Of a stretch of DNA of 5,846 bases, positions 1 through 5,846 are shown one piece after another. Location of the stretch: assembly GCA_027624995.1 (NCBI GenBank), contig JAQBTI010000149.1:1-5846 (forward strand), read 5' to 3'. The stretch is from Chloroflexota bacterium. GTDB lineage: Bacteria > Chloroflexota > Dehalococcoidia > Lucifugimonadales > CATQGZ01. Under the pieces are notes generated by a model that ran no database searches, was not told where the DNA came from, and saw only the letters and a list, made by a program, of their open reading frames with translations. The position numbers were made by a program, and so were the translations under genes. Position 1 is the stretch's first letter, and every line of letters begins with the position of its first letter.

Positions 1-204
1 GAGACGATCGCCCTAGCTGACGAATTGGGCTACACAGAGGCGTGGATCGGTGAACACTTCACCGCCCCCTGGGAGCCGGTCCCCTCTCCAGACCTCCTGA
101 TAGCGCAGGCGCTCTTGCAGACGAAGAGCATCCGACTTGGAGCCGGAACGCACCTGTTGGCCGAAGAGGTCATGCTCCGGGTCGCGGACCTCACGGGCGA
201 CTAG
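1..204 (+). CDS. Luciferase-like (LLM class) flavin-dependent monooxygenase, 5'-partial and apparently internally deleted remnant
   Basis: The frame is open from the first base to a TAG at 202-204 and gives 67 visible residues; the start lies outside the window. The first ~53 residues match the N-terminal part of the TIM-barrel luciferase-like monooxygenase family: an 'ADELGYTEAWIGEHF' block (about residues 6-20), then 'PSPDLLIAQALLQTKSIRLG' (29-48) and 'GAGTHLL' (47-53). In intact members this is followed by more than 200 residues of barrel (typically starting 'PYHHPAELA'). Here it runs straight into 'AEEVMLRVADLTGD' and stops, and that segment looks like the extreme C-terminal helix of the same family. 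The simplest reading is an in-frame internal deletion with its junction near base 159. No continuation of the family is visible in the other frames after that point, so a plain frameshift does not explain it. Such a protein could not form the barrel or bind flavin normally, so it is probably a pseudogene. Family assignment is good; the deletion is inferred from recalled family architecture. Confidence 0.5.
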   Translation, partial: ETIALADELGYTEAWIGEHFTAPWEPVPSPDLLIAQALLQTKSIRLGAGTHLLAEEVMLRVADLTGD

Positions 205-207
205 CAA

Positions 208-579
208 ATGTACGAGAAGGAGTCAGACTCCGACTTCCAGGTCGTCCGGGAGGCGCACGGCGGCGACGGCGCCATCAGGATCCACGGCTTCTTCCAGGAA
301 ACTTTAAGGTTGCCCGTACGCGTGGCGGTATGGGAGCTTGACCCGGGCGCCAGCGAGGGGCGGCACGCCCATGGGGACGAGCGGCCATTGGAGGAGATGT
401 ACTACTTCCTGGAGGGGGAAGGCGTAATGTGGATGGGTGAGGATGAGGTAGCCGTGTCGGCCGGGGAGGCTGTGCTGGCTCCGGCAGGCGTAGACCACGG
501 GTTACGAAATACAGGTGACCGGACTATGAGGCTGGTGATCGTCTGGGGTACACCCAGCGACCAGGAGGATAACGAATAG
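208..579 (+). CDS. Small single-domain cupin protein
   Basis: This 123-residue protein is a single conserved beta-barrel cupin domain. Motif 1 is visible as G47...H53-A-H55...E63-MYYFLE-G70, supplying the usual two His and one Glu metal ligands; seven residues separate H55 from E63 instead of the usual three or four. Motif 2 is a perfect G(X)5PXG(X)2H(X)3N match at residues 86-101, with H97 as the fourth ligand. A bound divalent metal is therefore likely. The protein lacks a signal peptide and should be cytoplasmic. The start at 208 is the only reasonable one because an in-frame TAG sits at 202-204; no good Shine-Dalgarno precedes it, so translation may depend on the upstream frame. Its stop abuts the hyuA start, which places it in the same operon. 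Stand-alone cupins can be isomerases, dioxygenases, lyases or ligand-binding proteins, and nothing here chooses among these. Confidence 0.5.
   Translation: MYEKESDSDFQVVREAHGGDGAIRIHGFFQETLRLPVRVAVWELDPGASEGRHAHGDERPLEEMYYFLEGEGVMWMGEDEVAVSAGEAVLAPAGVDHGLRNTGDRTMRLVIVWGTPSDQEDNE
563..568 (+). promoter_or_regulatory. Shine-Dalgarno site for hyuA inside the cupin gene
   Basis: A full AGGAGG lies within the last codons of the cupin gene, 11 bases before the ATG at 580. It is the best ribosome binding site in the window. The cupin stop (577-579) and hyuA start (580-582) form an adjacent TAGATG, so hyuA has both its own site and likely translational coupling to the cupin. It supports 580 as the hyuA start. 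Confidence 0.5.
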
Positions 580-2634
580 ATGACTTACCGATTGGGAGTC
601 GATGTCGGCGGCACCTTTACCGACCTTGTGCTGTATAACGTTGAGACTAACGAGATGGAGATGACCAAGACGCCCTCCACACCGGCAAACCAGGCCGAGG
701 GAGTGAGGACGGGGATCCAGATTCTGATCGAACGGCTTGGCGTTCCCGCGAGTGAGATCGATTTCTTCATACACGGAACGACCGTGGCGACCAACACACT
801 GCTGGAGCGCAAGGGCGCTACTACCGCGCTGGTGGTCACCGAGGGCTTCCGTGATGTCCTGCAGGTGGGCCGTCAGGACAGGCCGGACCTGTACGACTGG
901 CGAATTCCCCGGACCGAGCCGCTTGTCCCGCGTCACCTGAGGTTCGAGGTAGGCGAGAGGATGCTGTTCACCGGCGAGGTCCATAGGCCGCTCGACCTCA
1001 ACGATGTGGACAGCGTACTCGAAAAACTAAGAGAGGCGCAGATCGAGGCAGTCGCCGTATGCCTGCTCCATTCCTACGCGAACCCTGAGCATGAGATCGC
1101 GATAGGAAAGGCGTTGCGAAAGGGGCTGCCTAACGTCTCAGTCTCGCTCTCGCACGAGATCCTCCCGGAGTTCAAAGAGTACGAGCGGATGAGCACGACG
1201 GTCATCAACGCGTACGTCTCGCCGGTGATCGGACGGTACATCGGCAATCTGACCGCCAGCATCGTCGACGCAGGCATCAACTCCGATCTGTACATCATGC
1301 AATCGAACGGCGGGACGATGAGGGCCAGCTCCGCGGTAGAGCGTCCGGTGAACACCATCCTGTCGGGTCCGGCCGCCGGAGTGATCGGGAGCGTCGCCAT
1401 CGCCAAGCTTGCCGGGCAGCCCAACGCCATCTCGGTCGACATGGGCGGGACGAGCTTCGACGTAACGCTCTCTTACCAGGGCGAGGTGCGCCAGACCCAG
1501 GAGAGCGAGATCGAAAGGCTGCCCATCAAGGTGCCGATGGTCGACATCCACACGCTGGGGGCCGGCGGGGGTAGCATTGCGTGGATCGACCCGGGCGGAG
1601 CGTTGAGGGTTGGTCCGCAGAGCGCGGGCGCCGACCCGGGACCGGCCTGCTATGGCAGAGGCGGCACCGAAGCCACTGTTACCGACGCCAACCTGGTGCT
1701 GGGTCGCCTGAACCCGAAGCGTTTTCTCGGCGGCAGGATGGACCTCGACGTCTCACTCGCTCGCGCAGCGGTCGAGGAGCGGGTCGCCAAGCCCCTTGGA
1801 CTGGGAGTCGAGGAGTCCGCCGAGGGTATTATCCGTGTCGTCAATGCAAGCATGATAAAGGGTATAAGAGTCGTCTCGGTCGCCAAGGGTTACGACCCTC
1901 GCGACTTCTGCCTGGTGGCCTTCGGAGGCGCCGGTCCGGTGCACTCGTCGGAGCTGGCGAACGAGATGGACATCCCACGAGTCCTGGTGCCAATAGCACC
2001 CGGCGTAACCTCGGCGCTGGGCCTGCTCATGGCTGACCTGAGGCACGATTTCGTGCGCACCGTCCTCAGGGCGGGCGCCGACCTGACACACGACGAGCTG
2101 GGTGCCCGCTTCGGTGACATGGAGACCGAGGCCATCGAGCGCATGAGTCAAGAGGGGGTCGAGGCGGACGACGTAACGCTGATCCGTCTCGCCGACATTC
2201 GATACGCCGGACAGGGGTACGAGATCGAGGTGCCTGTCCCGTCCGGCCAATTGGGCGCGGGTGAAATGAAGCTTATCGTGGAACGGTTCCATGAGGCCCA
2301 TCGACAGATGTATGGCTACGCGACACTGGACCGTCCGATCGAGGCGGTTAACCTGCGGATCACGGCGTTGACCACACTCCCGCGGCCCGAACTCGTGCCG
2401 GCCGAGCTAGATGGAAGGGAGGACCCGGAGAGTGCGAAGGAGGGCGAGCGGCAGGTCTACTTCCATGGCAAGAGCGTATCCACGCCGATCTATCACCGGC
2501 CGCTGCTGAGACCCGGCGACTTGGTCCACGGCCCGGCCATCATCGAACAAGAAGACTCGACGACGGTCGTGTGGGATGGCCAGATCTCAACCGTGGATGC
2601 TTATTCCAACCTAATCGTGGAGCGAACTGCCTGA
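580..2634 (+). CDS. hyuA: Hydantoinase A / oxoprolinase family subunit (HyuA, ATP-dependent cyclic-amide hydrolase or related carboxylase)
   Basis: This 684-residue protein has the usual length and order of domains for HyuA. The N-terminal hydantoinase/oxoprolinase domain (about 3-185) opens with the ASKHA phosphate loop 'GVDVGGTFTDL' (6-16) and contains 'HGTTVATN' (65-72). The central hydantoinase_A domain (about 205-495) has the second phosphate motif 'VDMGGTSFDV' (286-295), 'GAGGGS' (327-332), 'GADPGPACYG' (350-359) and the adenosine-site 'FGGAGPVH' (448-455). The C-terminal domain (about 510-680) has 'RYAGQGYEIEVP' (541-552) and 'GPAIIEQEDSTTVV' (651-664). Family members use ATP to phosphorylate a substrate carbonyl, either to open a lactam or hydantoin ring (N-methylhydantoinase, 5-oxoprolinase, caprolactamase) or to activate a ketone for carboxylation (acetone and acetophenone carboxylases). 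The ATP site looks intact. No acetone-carboxylase gamma-type small subunit is visible nearby, which favours ring hydrolysis, especially next to a carbon-nitrogen hydrolase and a racemase. It should act in the cytoplasm as a complex with HyuB. Exact substrate is unknown. Confidence 0.5.
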   Translation: MTYRLGVDVGGTFTDLVLYNVETNEMEMTKTPSTPANQAEGVRTGIQILIERLGVPASEIDFFIHGTTVATNTLLERKGATTALVVTEGFRDVLQVGRQDRPDLYDWRIPRTEPLVPRHLRFEVGERMLFTGEVHRPLDLNDVDSVLEKLREAQIEAVAVCLLHSYANPEHEIAIGKALRKGLPNVSVSLSHEILPEFKEYERMSTTVINAYVSPVIGRYIGNLTASIVDAGINSDLYIMQSNGGTMRASSAVERPVNTILSGPAAGVIGSVAIAKLAGQPNAISVDMGGTSFDVTLSYQGEVRQTQESEIERLPIKVPMVDIHTLGAGGGSIAWIDPGGALRVGPQSAGADPGPACYGRGGTEATVTDANLVLGRLNPKRFLGGRMDLDVSLARAAVEERVAKPLGLGVEESAEGIIRVVNASMIKGIRVVSVAKGYDPRDFCLVAFGGAGPVHSSELANEMDIPRVLVPIAPGVTSALGLLMADLRHDFVRTVLRAGADLTHDELGARFGDMETEAIERMSQEGVEADDVTLIRLADIRYAGQGYEIEVPVPSGQLGAGEMKLIVERFHEAHRQMYGYATLDRPIEAVNLRITALTTLPRPELVPAELDGREDPESAKEGERQVYFHGKSVSTPIYHRPLLRPGDLVHGPAIIEQEDSTTVVWDGQISTVDAYSNLIVERTA

Positions 2635-4379
2635 TGACGACAAAGAACATTGACCCGATAACCCTCGAGGTTATGCGTAACGCCTTTTACTCCATTTCGG
2701 AGGAGATGAACGCGGCGCTGATCCGGGCCAGCTACTCGACGAACATCAAGGACCGCAGAGACGCCTCCTGCGCGATCTACACGGCCACCGGCGACATCGT
2801 CGTCGTCGCCCAGAGCGAGATGGGGACGCCACTCCACATGGGTACGATGCACTCCGCCGTACGTACGGCCCTGGACGCATACCCCTTCGACGAGCTGTCG
2901 CCGGGGGACGCGGTGGCCATGAACAACCCGTATCCCGGCGGGCCAGGACATCTCAACGACCTCTGTCTAATCTCTCCGATCTTCCACGAAGGACGCCTTG
3001 TAGCCCTAACGGCGAATCAGGCGCACCACGTCGATATGGGCGGGTTCGCCCCAGGGTCGATGCCGTTCGGTGTGACTGAGATATTCCAGGAGGGACTTCA
3101 GATACCGCCCGTACGCCTGTTTCGCGGGGGTGAGCTAGACCGGGACCTCTGGAACCTGATCTCCCAGAACGTCAGGACCCAGGTAGAGGTGCGAGGCGAC
3201 CTTTTCGCGCAACTCGCTGCCAACAGCGTGGGCGGACGGCACATCGTCCAGCTGATGGAGCGTTTCGGCACCTCGACCGTCGAGGAGTACCTGGAGGAGA
3301 TGCTTAACTACTCCGAACGGCGGATGAGGGCCGCATTGGCGCTGATCCCCATAGGCACGTATAAGGCCGAGGACGTAATCGAAGGGGACGGCATCACCGA
3401 CAAGGACTACGTAATCCGGGTGACTGTCGAGGCAAAGGGCGATTCCATCAAGTGTGACTTCACCGAGACCGACGCGTCCGCGCTTGGACCTCTGAACTGC
3501 CGGTGGCCGTCCGTTGCCGCGTGCGTCTACTACGTTTTGAAGGCTGTGCTCGACCCCGAGCTGCCGCCCAATGCCGGACTGTACCGTCCCATAGAAATCG
3601 AGGTCCGCGACGGCACACTGCTATCGGCCGTCTACCCGACGGCCGTCTGCAACGCCAACATCATAACGACCCAACGGATCGTCGACGCGCTGATCTCGGC
3701 GCTGTCGCAGGCCGTGCCCGACCGCGTGGCGGCCGCCTCCTCGGGAACGATGAACCTGCTCAACATTGGCGGGAAGAACCCGCGCACCGGTATCTACTAC
3801 AACTATGTAGAGACCTACGCCGGTGGCCAGGGGGCCATGCATAACCAGGACGGCATGGACGCCGTCCAGAATCACATGACTAACACCCGCAACGGGCCGG
3901 TAGAGTCCATCGAGCAGACATATCCCCTGCTGGTCGAGTCCTACACATTGGTGCCCGATTCCGAGGGAGCCGGCGAACACCGCGGGGGCGTGGGGCTGCG
4001 TCGCTCGTTCCGCGTGCTCGGCGACCAGATCCGAGTTACGCTCAGCTCAGACCGCGCCAAGTACGCCCCCTGGGGGCTGTTCGGCGGTCAATCGGCGAGC
4101 AAGTCCAGTTGCGTCGTCAAGGGCCCGGACGAAAGCAGGCGCACCCTGCCCTCCAAGGTCACGACCGACATCGGCCACGACCTGGTCCTCGAGACGACCA
4201 CGCCCGGCGGCGGTGGCTGGGGCGACCCGCGCAAGAGGGACGCCAACGCAGTGCTTCGCGACGTGATTGCCGGACTGGTGACCCCCGGTCGGGCGCACGA
4301 CGTATATGGCGTCGCTATTGACATGGAGGCGATGACGATAGACGAACCGGAGACGGCCAGGTTGCGGAACGGGGCCTGA
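2634..4379 (+). CDS. hyuB: Hydantoinase B / oxoprolinase family subunit (HyuB)
   Basis: This 581-residue protein is the partner subunit of HyuA and has normal family length. Recognisable blocks are 'DPITLEVMRNAF' (7-18), 'NNPYPGGPGHLNDL' (97-110), 'ANQAHHVDMGG' (127-137), 'GPLNCRWPSVAA' (285-296), 'PPNAGLYRPIEIEV' (311-324), 'ETYAGGQGA' (393-401) and the C-terminal glycine loop 'PGGGGWGDP' (524-532). H106, D109 and the H131/H132 pair sit where the family has its proposed metal site. I place the start at the ATG at 2634, which overlaps the hyuA stop by one base (TGATG, 2632-2636) and begins the conserved region seven residues in. An in-frame ATG at 2571, inside hyuA, would add 21 unconserved residues and is rejected. 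A weak GTGGAG (2617-2622) precedes the start, so coupling to hyuA probably matters. HyuB is thought to carry out the chemistry on the phosphorylated intermediate made by HyuA. The last ~45 residues are less conserved. Confidence 0.5.
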   Translation: MTTKNIDPITLEVMRNAFYSISEEMNAALIRASYSTNIKDRRDASCAIYTATGDIVVVAQSEMGTPLHMGTMHSAVRTALDAYPFDELSPGDAVAMNNPYPGGPGHLNDLCLISPIFHEGRLVALTANQAHHVDMGGFAPGSMPFGVTEIFQEGLQIPPVRLFRGGELDRDLWNLISQNVRTQVEVRGDLFAQLAANSVGGRHIVQLMERFGTSTVEEYLEEMLNYSERRMRAALALIPIGTYKAEDVIEGDGITDKDYVIRVTVEAKGDSIKCDFTETDASALGPLNCRWPSVAACVYYVLKAVLDPELPPNAGLYRPIEIEVRDGTLLSAVYPTAVCNANIITTQRIVDALISALSQAVPDRVAAASSGTMNLLNIGGKNPRTGIYYNYVETYAGGQGAMHNQDGMDAVQNHMTNTRNGPVESIEQTYPLLVESYTLVPDSEGAGEHRGGVGLRRSFRVLGDQIRVTLSSDRAKYAPWGLFGGQSASKSSCVVKGPDESRRTLPSKVTTDIGHDLVLETTTPGGGGWGDPRKRDANAVLRDVIAGLVTPGRAHDVYGVAIDMEAMTIDEPETARLRNGA

Positions 4380-4395
4380 ACTAGAGCGAGTCATA

Positions 4396-5277
4396 ATGTA
4401 CCAATCTGTCAGGGCTGCAGCGATCTCACTGAAACCCAAGAAGTGGGACAAGCCCTACAACGCTGACAAGATGGAGGCCTTCTTCGTCGAGGCAGCCCGA
4501 GATCGCCCGGACTTGATTCTTACCACGGAGGGCGTGCTGGAGGGCTACGTCATCATGGACGTGATCGAAGGACGGGCCGAAGCCGAGGCCGTGCTCGACG
4601 TTGCCGAACCGTTGGACGGTCCCTATATCCAGCGGTTCCGAAAGCTCGCAACGACCCTCAAGACCTGCCTGGCATTCGGGTTCGCGGAGCGCATCGGCGG
4701 CGATGTCTTCAACGCGGCCATTTTCATCGACAGTCAGGGCGACATCCGTGGGAAGTACCACAAGACTCAACTCGCCGAAGGGACCCACGCCTCCTGGTAT
4801 TTCAACAGGGTGGGCACGACACTGAGGGCCTTCGACACGCCGATCGGCCGCGTCGGATTCTTCATCTGCAACGACCGATGGAACCCGATGATCGCCCGTA
4901 CCCTGGTGCTGGACGGCGCCAGGCTGCTGCTAATCCCGTCTTATGGGGCGAGGAACAAACTCCAGAACCAGACGGTCATGGCGCGGGCGCGGGAAAACGG
5001 GGTCCCTATCGTCGAGGCCAACGTAGGTATGAACCTGATCATCAGCAAGGGGGAGATCGCCGGATACAAGTGGGGGGTCGACAAGATCACCACGGCCACG
5101 ATCGAAGTGCCGGCCGCACCGTCTGCCACGTCGGCGCGGGAATTGGAAAGACAATACGTGGATGGGCAAGCGGCCGAGATGGCCCGCCGCCACGAGGAGA
5201 CGCAGAAGCGGCTGAATGGCGCGCCCAACCTGGTCGAAAAGGCGAACTACGGAGAGCTCATCGCGAAGGAGAGTTGA
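4396..5277 (+). CDS. Nitrilase-superfamily carbon-nitrogen hydrolase, candidate N-carbamoyl amino acid amidohydrolase
   Basis: This 293-residue protein has the alpha-beta-beta-alpha nitrilase fold over about residues 5-235. The catalytic triad is visible: E45 in 'LTTEGVLEGY', K123 in 'GKYHKTQL' and the nucleophile C158 in 'GFFICNDRWNP'; E128 may be the accessory glutamate. The 'ICNDR' context recalls the D-carbamoylase/beta-ureidopropionase branch, which releases ammonia and carbon dioxide from N-carbamoyl amino acids, but aliphatic amidases share parts of it. The usual Glu of the 'PE' after the nucleophile loop is absent: P164 is followed by M165. After about residue 240 there is a charged, Ala/Glu/Arg-rich tail of some 50 residues, probably helical. 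The gene starts 16 bases after hyuB with only a weak GAG-type site (4388-4390). Its place between hyuB and a racemase suggests it acts on the ring-opened product, in the cytoplasm. Superfamily and triad are secure; substrate is inferred. Confidence 0.5.
   Translation: MYQSVRAAAISLKPKKWDKPYNADKMEAFFVEAARDRPDLILTTEGVLEGYVIMDVIEGRAEAEAVLDVAEPLDGPYIQRFRKLATTLKTCLAFGFAERIGGDVFNAAIFIDSQGDIRGKYHKTQLAEGTHASWYFNRVGTTLRAFDTPIGRVGFFICNDRWNPMIARTLVLDGARLLLIPSYGARNKLQNQTVMARARENGVPIVEANVGMNLIISKGEIAGYKWGVDKITTATIEVPAAPSATSARELERQYVDGQAAEMARRHEETQKRLNGAPNLVEKANYGELIAKES
5266..5271 (+). promoter_or_regulatory. Shine-Dalgarno site for the racemase gene
   Basis: AAGGAG lies in the last codons of the nitrilase-family gene, 12 bases before the ATG at 5284. 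It supports that start and indicates that the racemase is translated from the same polycistronic message, since only six bases separate the two genes. Confidence 0.5.
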
Positions 5278-5283
5278 AGTGCC

Positions 5284-5846
5284 ATGCGCATTCTTGTAGT
5301 CAATCCATTCGGCGGCACGGAGGCCTACGGCCAGGAGAATCTGGCAAGGATCGCCCGGCCGGACACGGAGTTCGACGTCGTCAACATCGCGGATGTCTAT
5401 CCCCTGAAGAACAACCAGTGGCTGTACTTCCGCTACATGTGCACCGACGGCACTCTGGAGAAGGTGATGTGGGCGGAGAAGCAGGGCTACGACGCGGTGT
5501 TCATCTCGTGCAATCTGGACATCGGGCTCTACGAGGCGCGGCAGCTCGTCGACATTCCGGTAACCGCCACGCTGGAGTCGGCGGCGCTGGTGGCGCACAT
5601 GATGGGCAGCGGATACTCCCTCGTCACAGTAGACCACCAGAACGGCAAGATACAGGAGATGCTGTTGAAGACCTATGGACTGCACGAGCAGTTTGTGTCG
5701 CAGCGCCCCTTCAACATCGACGCGAACGACCTCTACCCGGACCAGACCCCGACTGGAGAGGTGATCAAGGCGGTGGTGGAGGCGGCCCGGGCCTGTGCCC
5801 AGGAAGACGGCGCCGACGTGATCATACCGGGCTGCACGCTTGCCGG
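5284..5846 (+). CDS. Asp/Glu/hydantoin racemase family protein, 3'-partial
   Basis: The frame runs from the ATG at 5284 to the window end without a stop, giving 187 complete residues of an expected ~220-250. The N-terminus 'MRILVVNPFGG' is the first beta strand and loop typical of the family. Two catalytic cysteines are visible: C76 in 'VFISCNLDIGL' and C184 in 'IIPGCTLAG', spaced as in hydantoin racemase, where paired cysteines about 105 residues apart act as the two acid/base catalysts in cofactor-free racemisation. 'IPVTATLESAALVAHMMG' (91-108) is the conserved segment between the two lobes. No membrane or signal segment is present. Downstream of HyuA/HyuB and a carbon-nitrogen hydrolase, the likely job is racemising a 5-substituted hydantoin or similar cyclic amide. 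Some members are instead amino acid racemases, decarboxylases or maleate isomerases, and the flanks of C76 are not closely like characterised hydantoin racemases, so substrate is open. Family confidence is high. Confidence 0.5.
   Translation, partial: MRILVVNPFGGTEAYGQENLARIARPDTEFDVVNIADVYPLKNNQWLYFRYMCTDGTLEKVMWAEKQGYDAVFISCNLDIGLYEARQLVDIPVTATLESAALVAHMMGSGYSLVTVDHQNGKIQEMLLKTYGLHEQFVSQRPFNIDANDLYPDQTPTGEVIKAVVEAARACAQEDGADVIIPGCTLA

Noticed and set aside
1753..2301. Antisense open frame of about 182 codons within hyuA
   Set aside because: It lies wholly within conserved HyuA coding sequence and has no recognisable domain or ribosome binding site.
2571..2633. Upstream in-frame ATG that would extend HyuB by 21 residues
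   Set aside because: The extension lies inside hyuA, looks unlike HyuB N-termini and lacks a ribosome site, while the ATG at 2634 gives the typical TGATG coupling and family start.
2856..2869. 14-bp perfect palindrome (gccgtacgtacggc) inside hyuB
   Set aside because: One such palindrome is roughly what chance allows in a window of this size, and it sits within coding sequence far from any gene start.
3625..3645. Perfect 8-bp inverted repeat with a 5-base loop inside hyuB
   Set aside because: It is GC-rich, lies in conserved coding sequence where two Ala-Val codon pairs repeat, and has no T-run after it, so it is not a terminator; coding coincidence is the simplest explanation.
3848..3867. 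Perfect 7-bp inverted repeat with a 6-base loop inside hyuB
   Set aside because: Same reasoning: mid-gene, GC-rich, explained by Asp-Gly/Asp-Ala-Val codons, with no regulatory context.
580..4379. Reading hyuA/hyuB as acetone or acetophenone carboxylase subunits
   Set aside because: Not excluded by the subunits alone, but no gamma-type small subunit is visible and the neighbours are a C-N hydrolase and a racemase, which fit cyclic-amide hydrolysis better.
4380..4395. Possible promoter or terminator between hyuB and the nitrilase-family gene
   Set aside because: Only 16 bases with no inverted repeat, T-run or promoter-like hexamers.
4930..5685. Long antisense open frame (about 251 codons, - strand) crossing the nitrilase-racemase junction
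   Set aside because: It overlaps two well-supported sense genes, its translation resembles no family I recognise, and open antisense frames are common in GC-rich coding DNA.

Overview
The window is a densely packed, single-strand (+) stretch of a GC-rich bacterial genome (roughly 60% G+C by eye). It carries five genes of a probable catabolic operon, preceded by what looks like the remnant of a flavin-dependent monooxygenase gene. Gaps between genes are 16 bases or less, and there is no intergenic stretch long enough for a promoter or terminator, so both operon ends probably lie outside the window. The host cannot be fixed from sequence alone. A luciferase-like monooxygenase, ATP-dependent hydantoinase subunits and frequent AGG and ATA codons fit uncultured marine or soil lineages such as Chloroflexota (SAR202-like), but this is a weak inference.

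Layout: 1-204 is the tail of a luciferase-like monooxygenase that appears to have lost its middle. 208-579 is a small cupin. 580-2634 is a HyuA-type subunit (ASKHA-fold ATPase of the hydantoinase A/oxoprolinase family). 2634-4379 is its HyuB partner. 4396-5277 is a nitrilase-superfamily carbon-nitrogen hydrolase with an intact Glu-Lys-Cys triad. 5284 to the window end is an Asp/Glu/hydantoin racemase family protein, cut off by the edge, with both catalytic cysteines visible.

Together the genes read as a lactam/hydantoin-type ring-opening pathway. The racemase would interconvert enantiomers, HyuA and HyuB would open a cyclic amide using ATP, and the nitrilase-fold enzyme would hydrolyse the resulting N-carbamoyl or amide product. 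This parallels the known hyuA-hyuB-hyuC-hyuE arrangement of Pseudomonas sp. NS671, with one notable swap: the carbamoylase position is held by a nitrilase-superfamily enzyme rather than the M20-type HyuC. The cupin is tightly coupled to hyuA and its role is unknown. Individual family assignments are strong; the substrate and the integrated pathway are inference.
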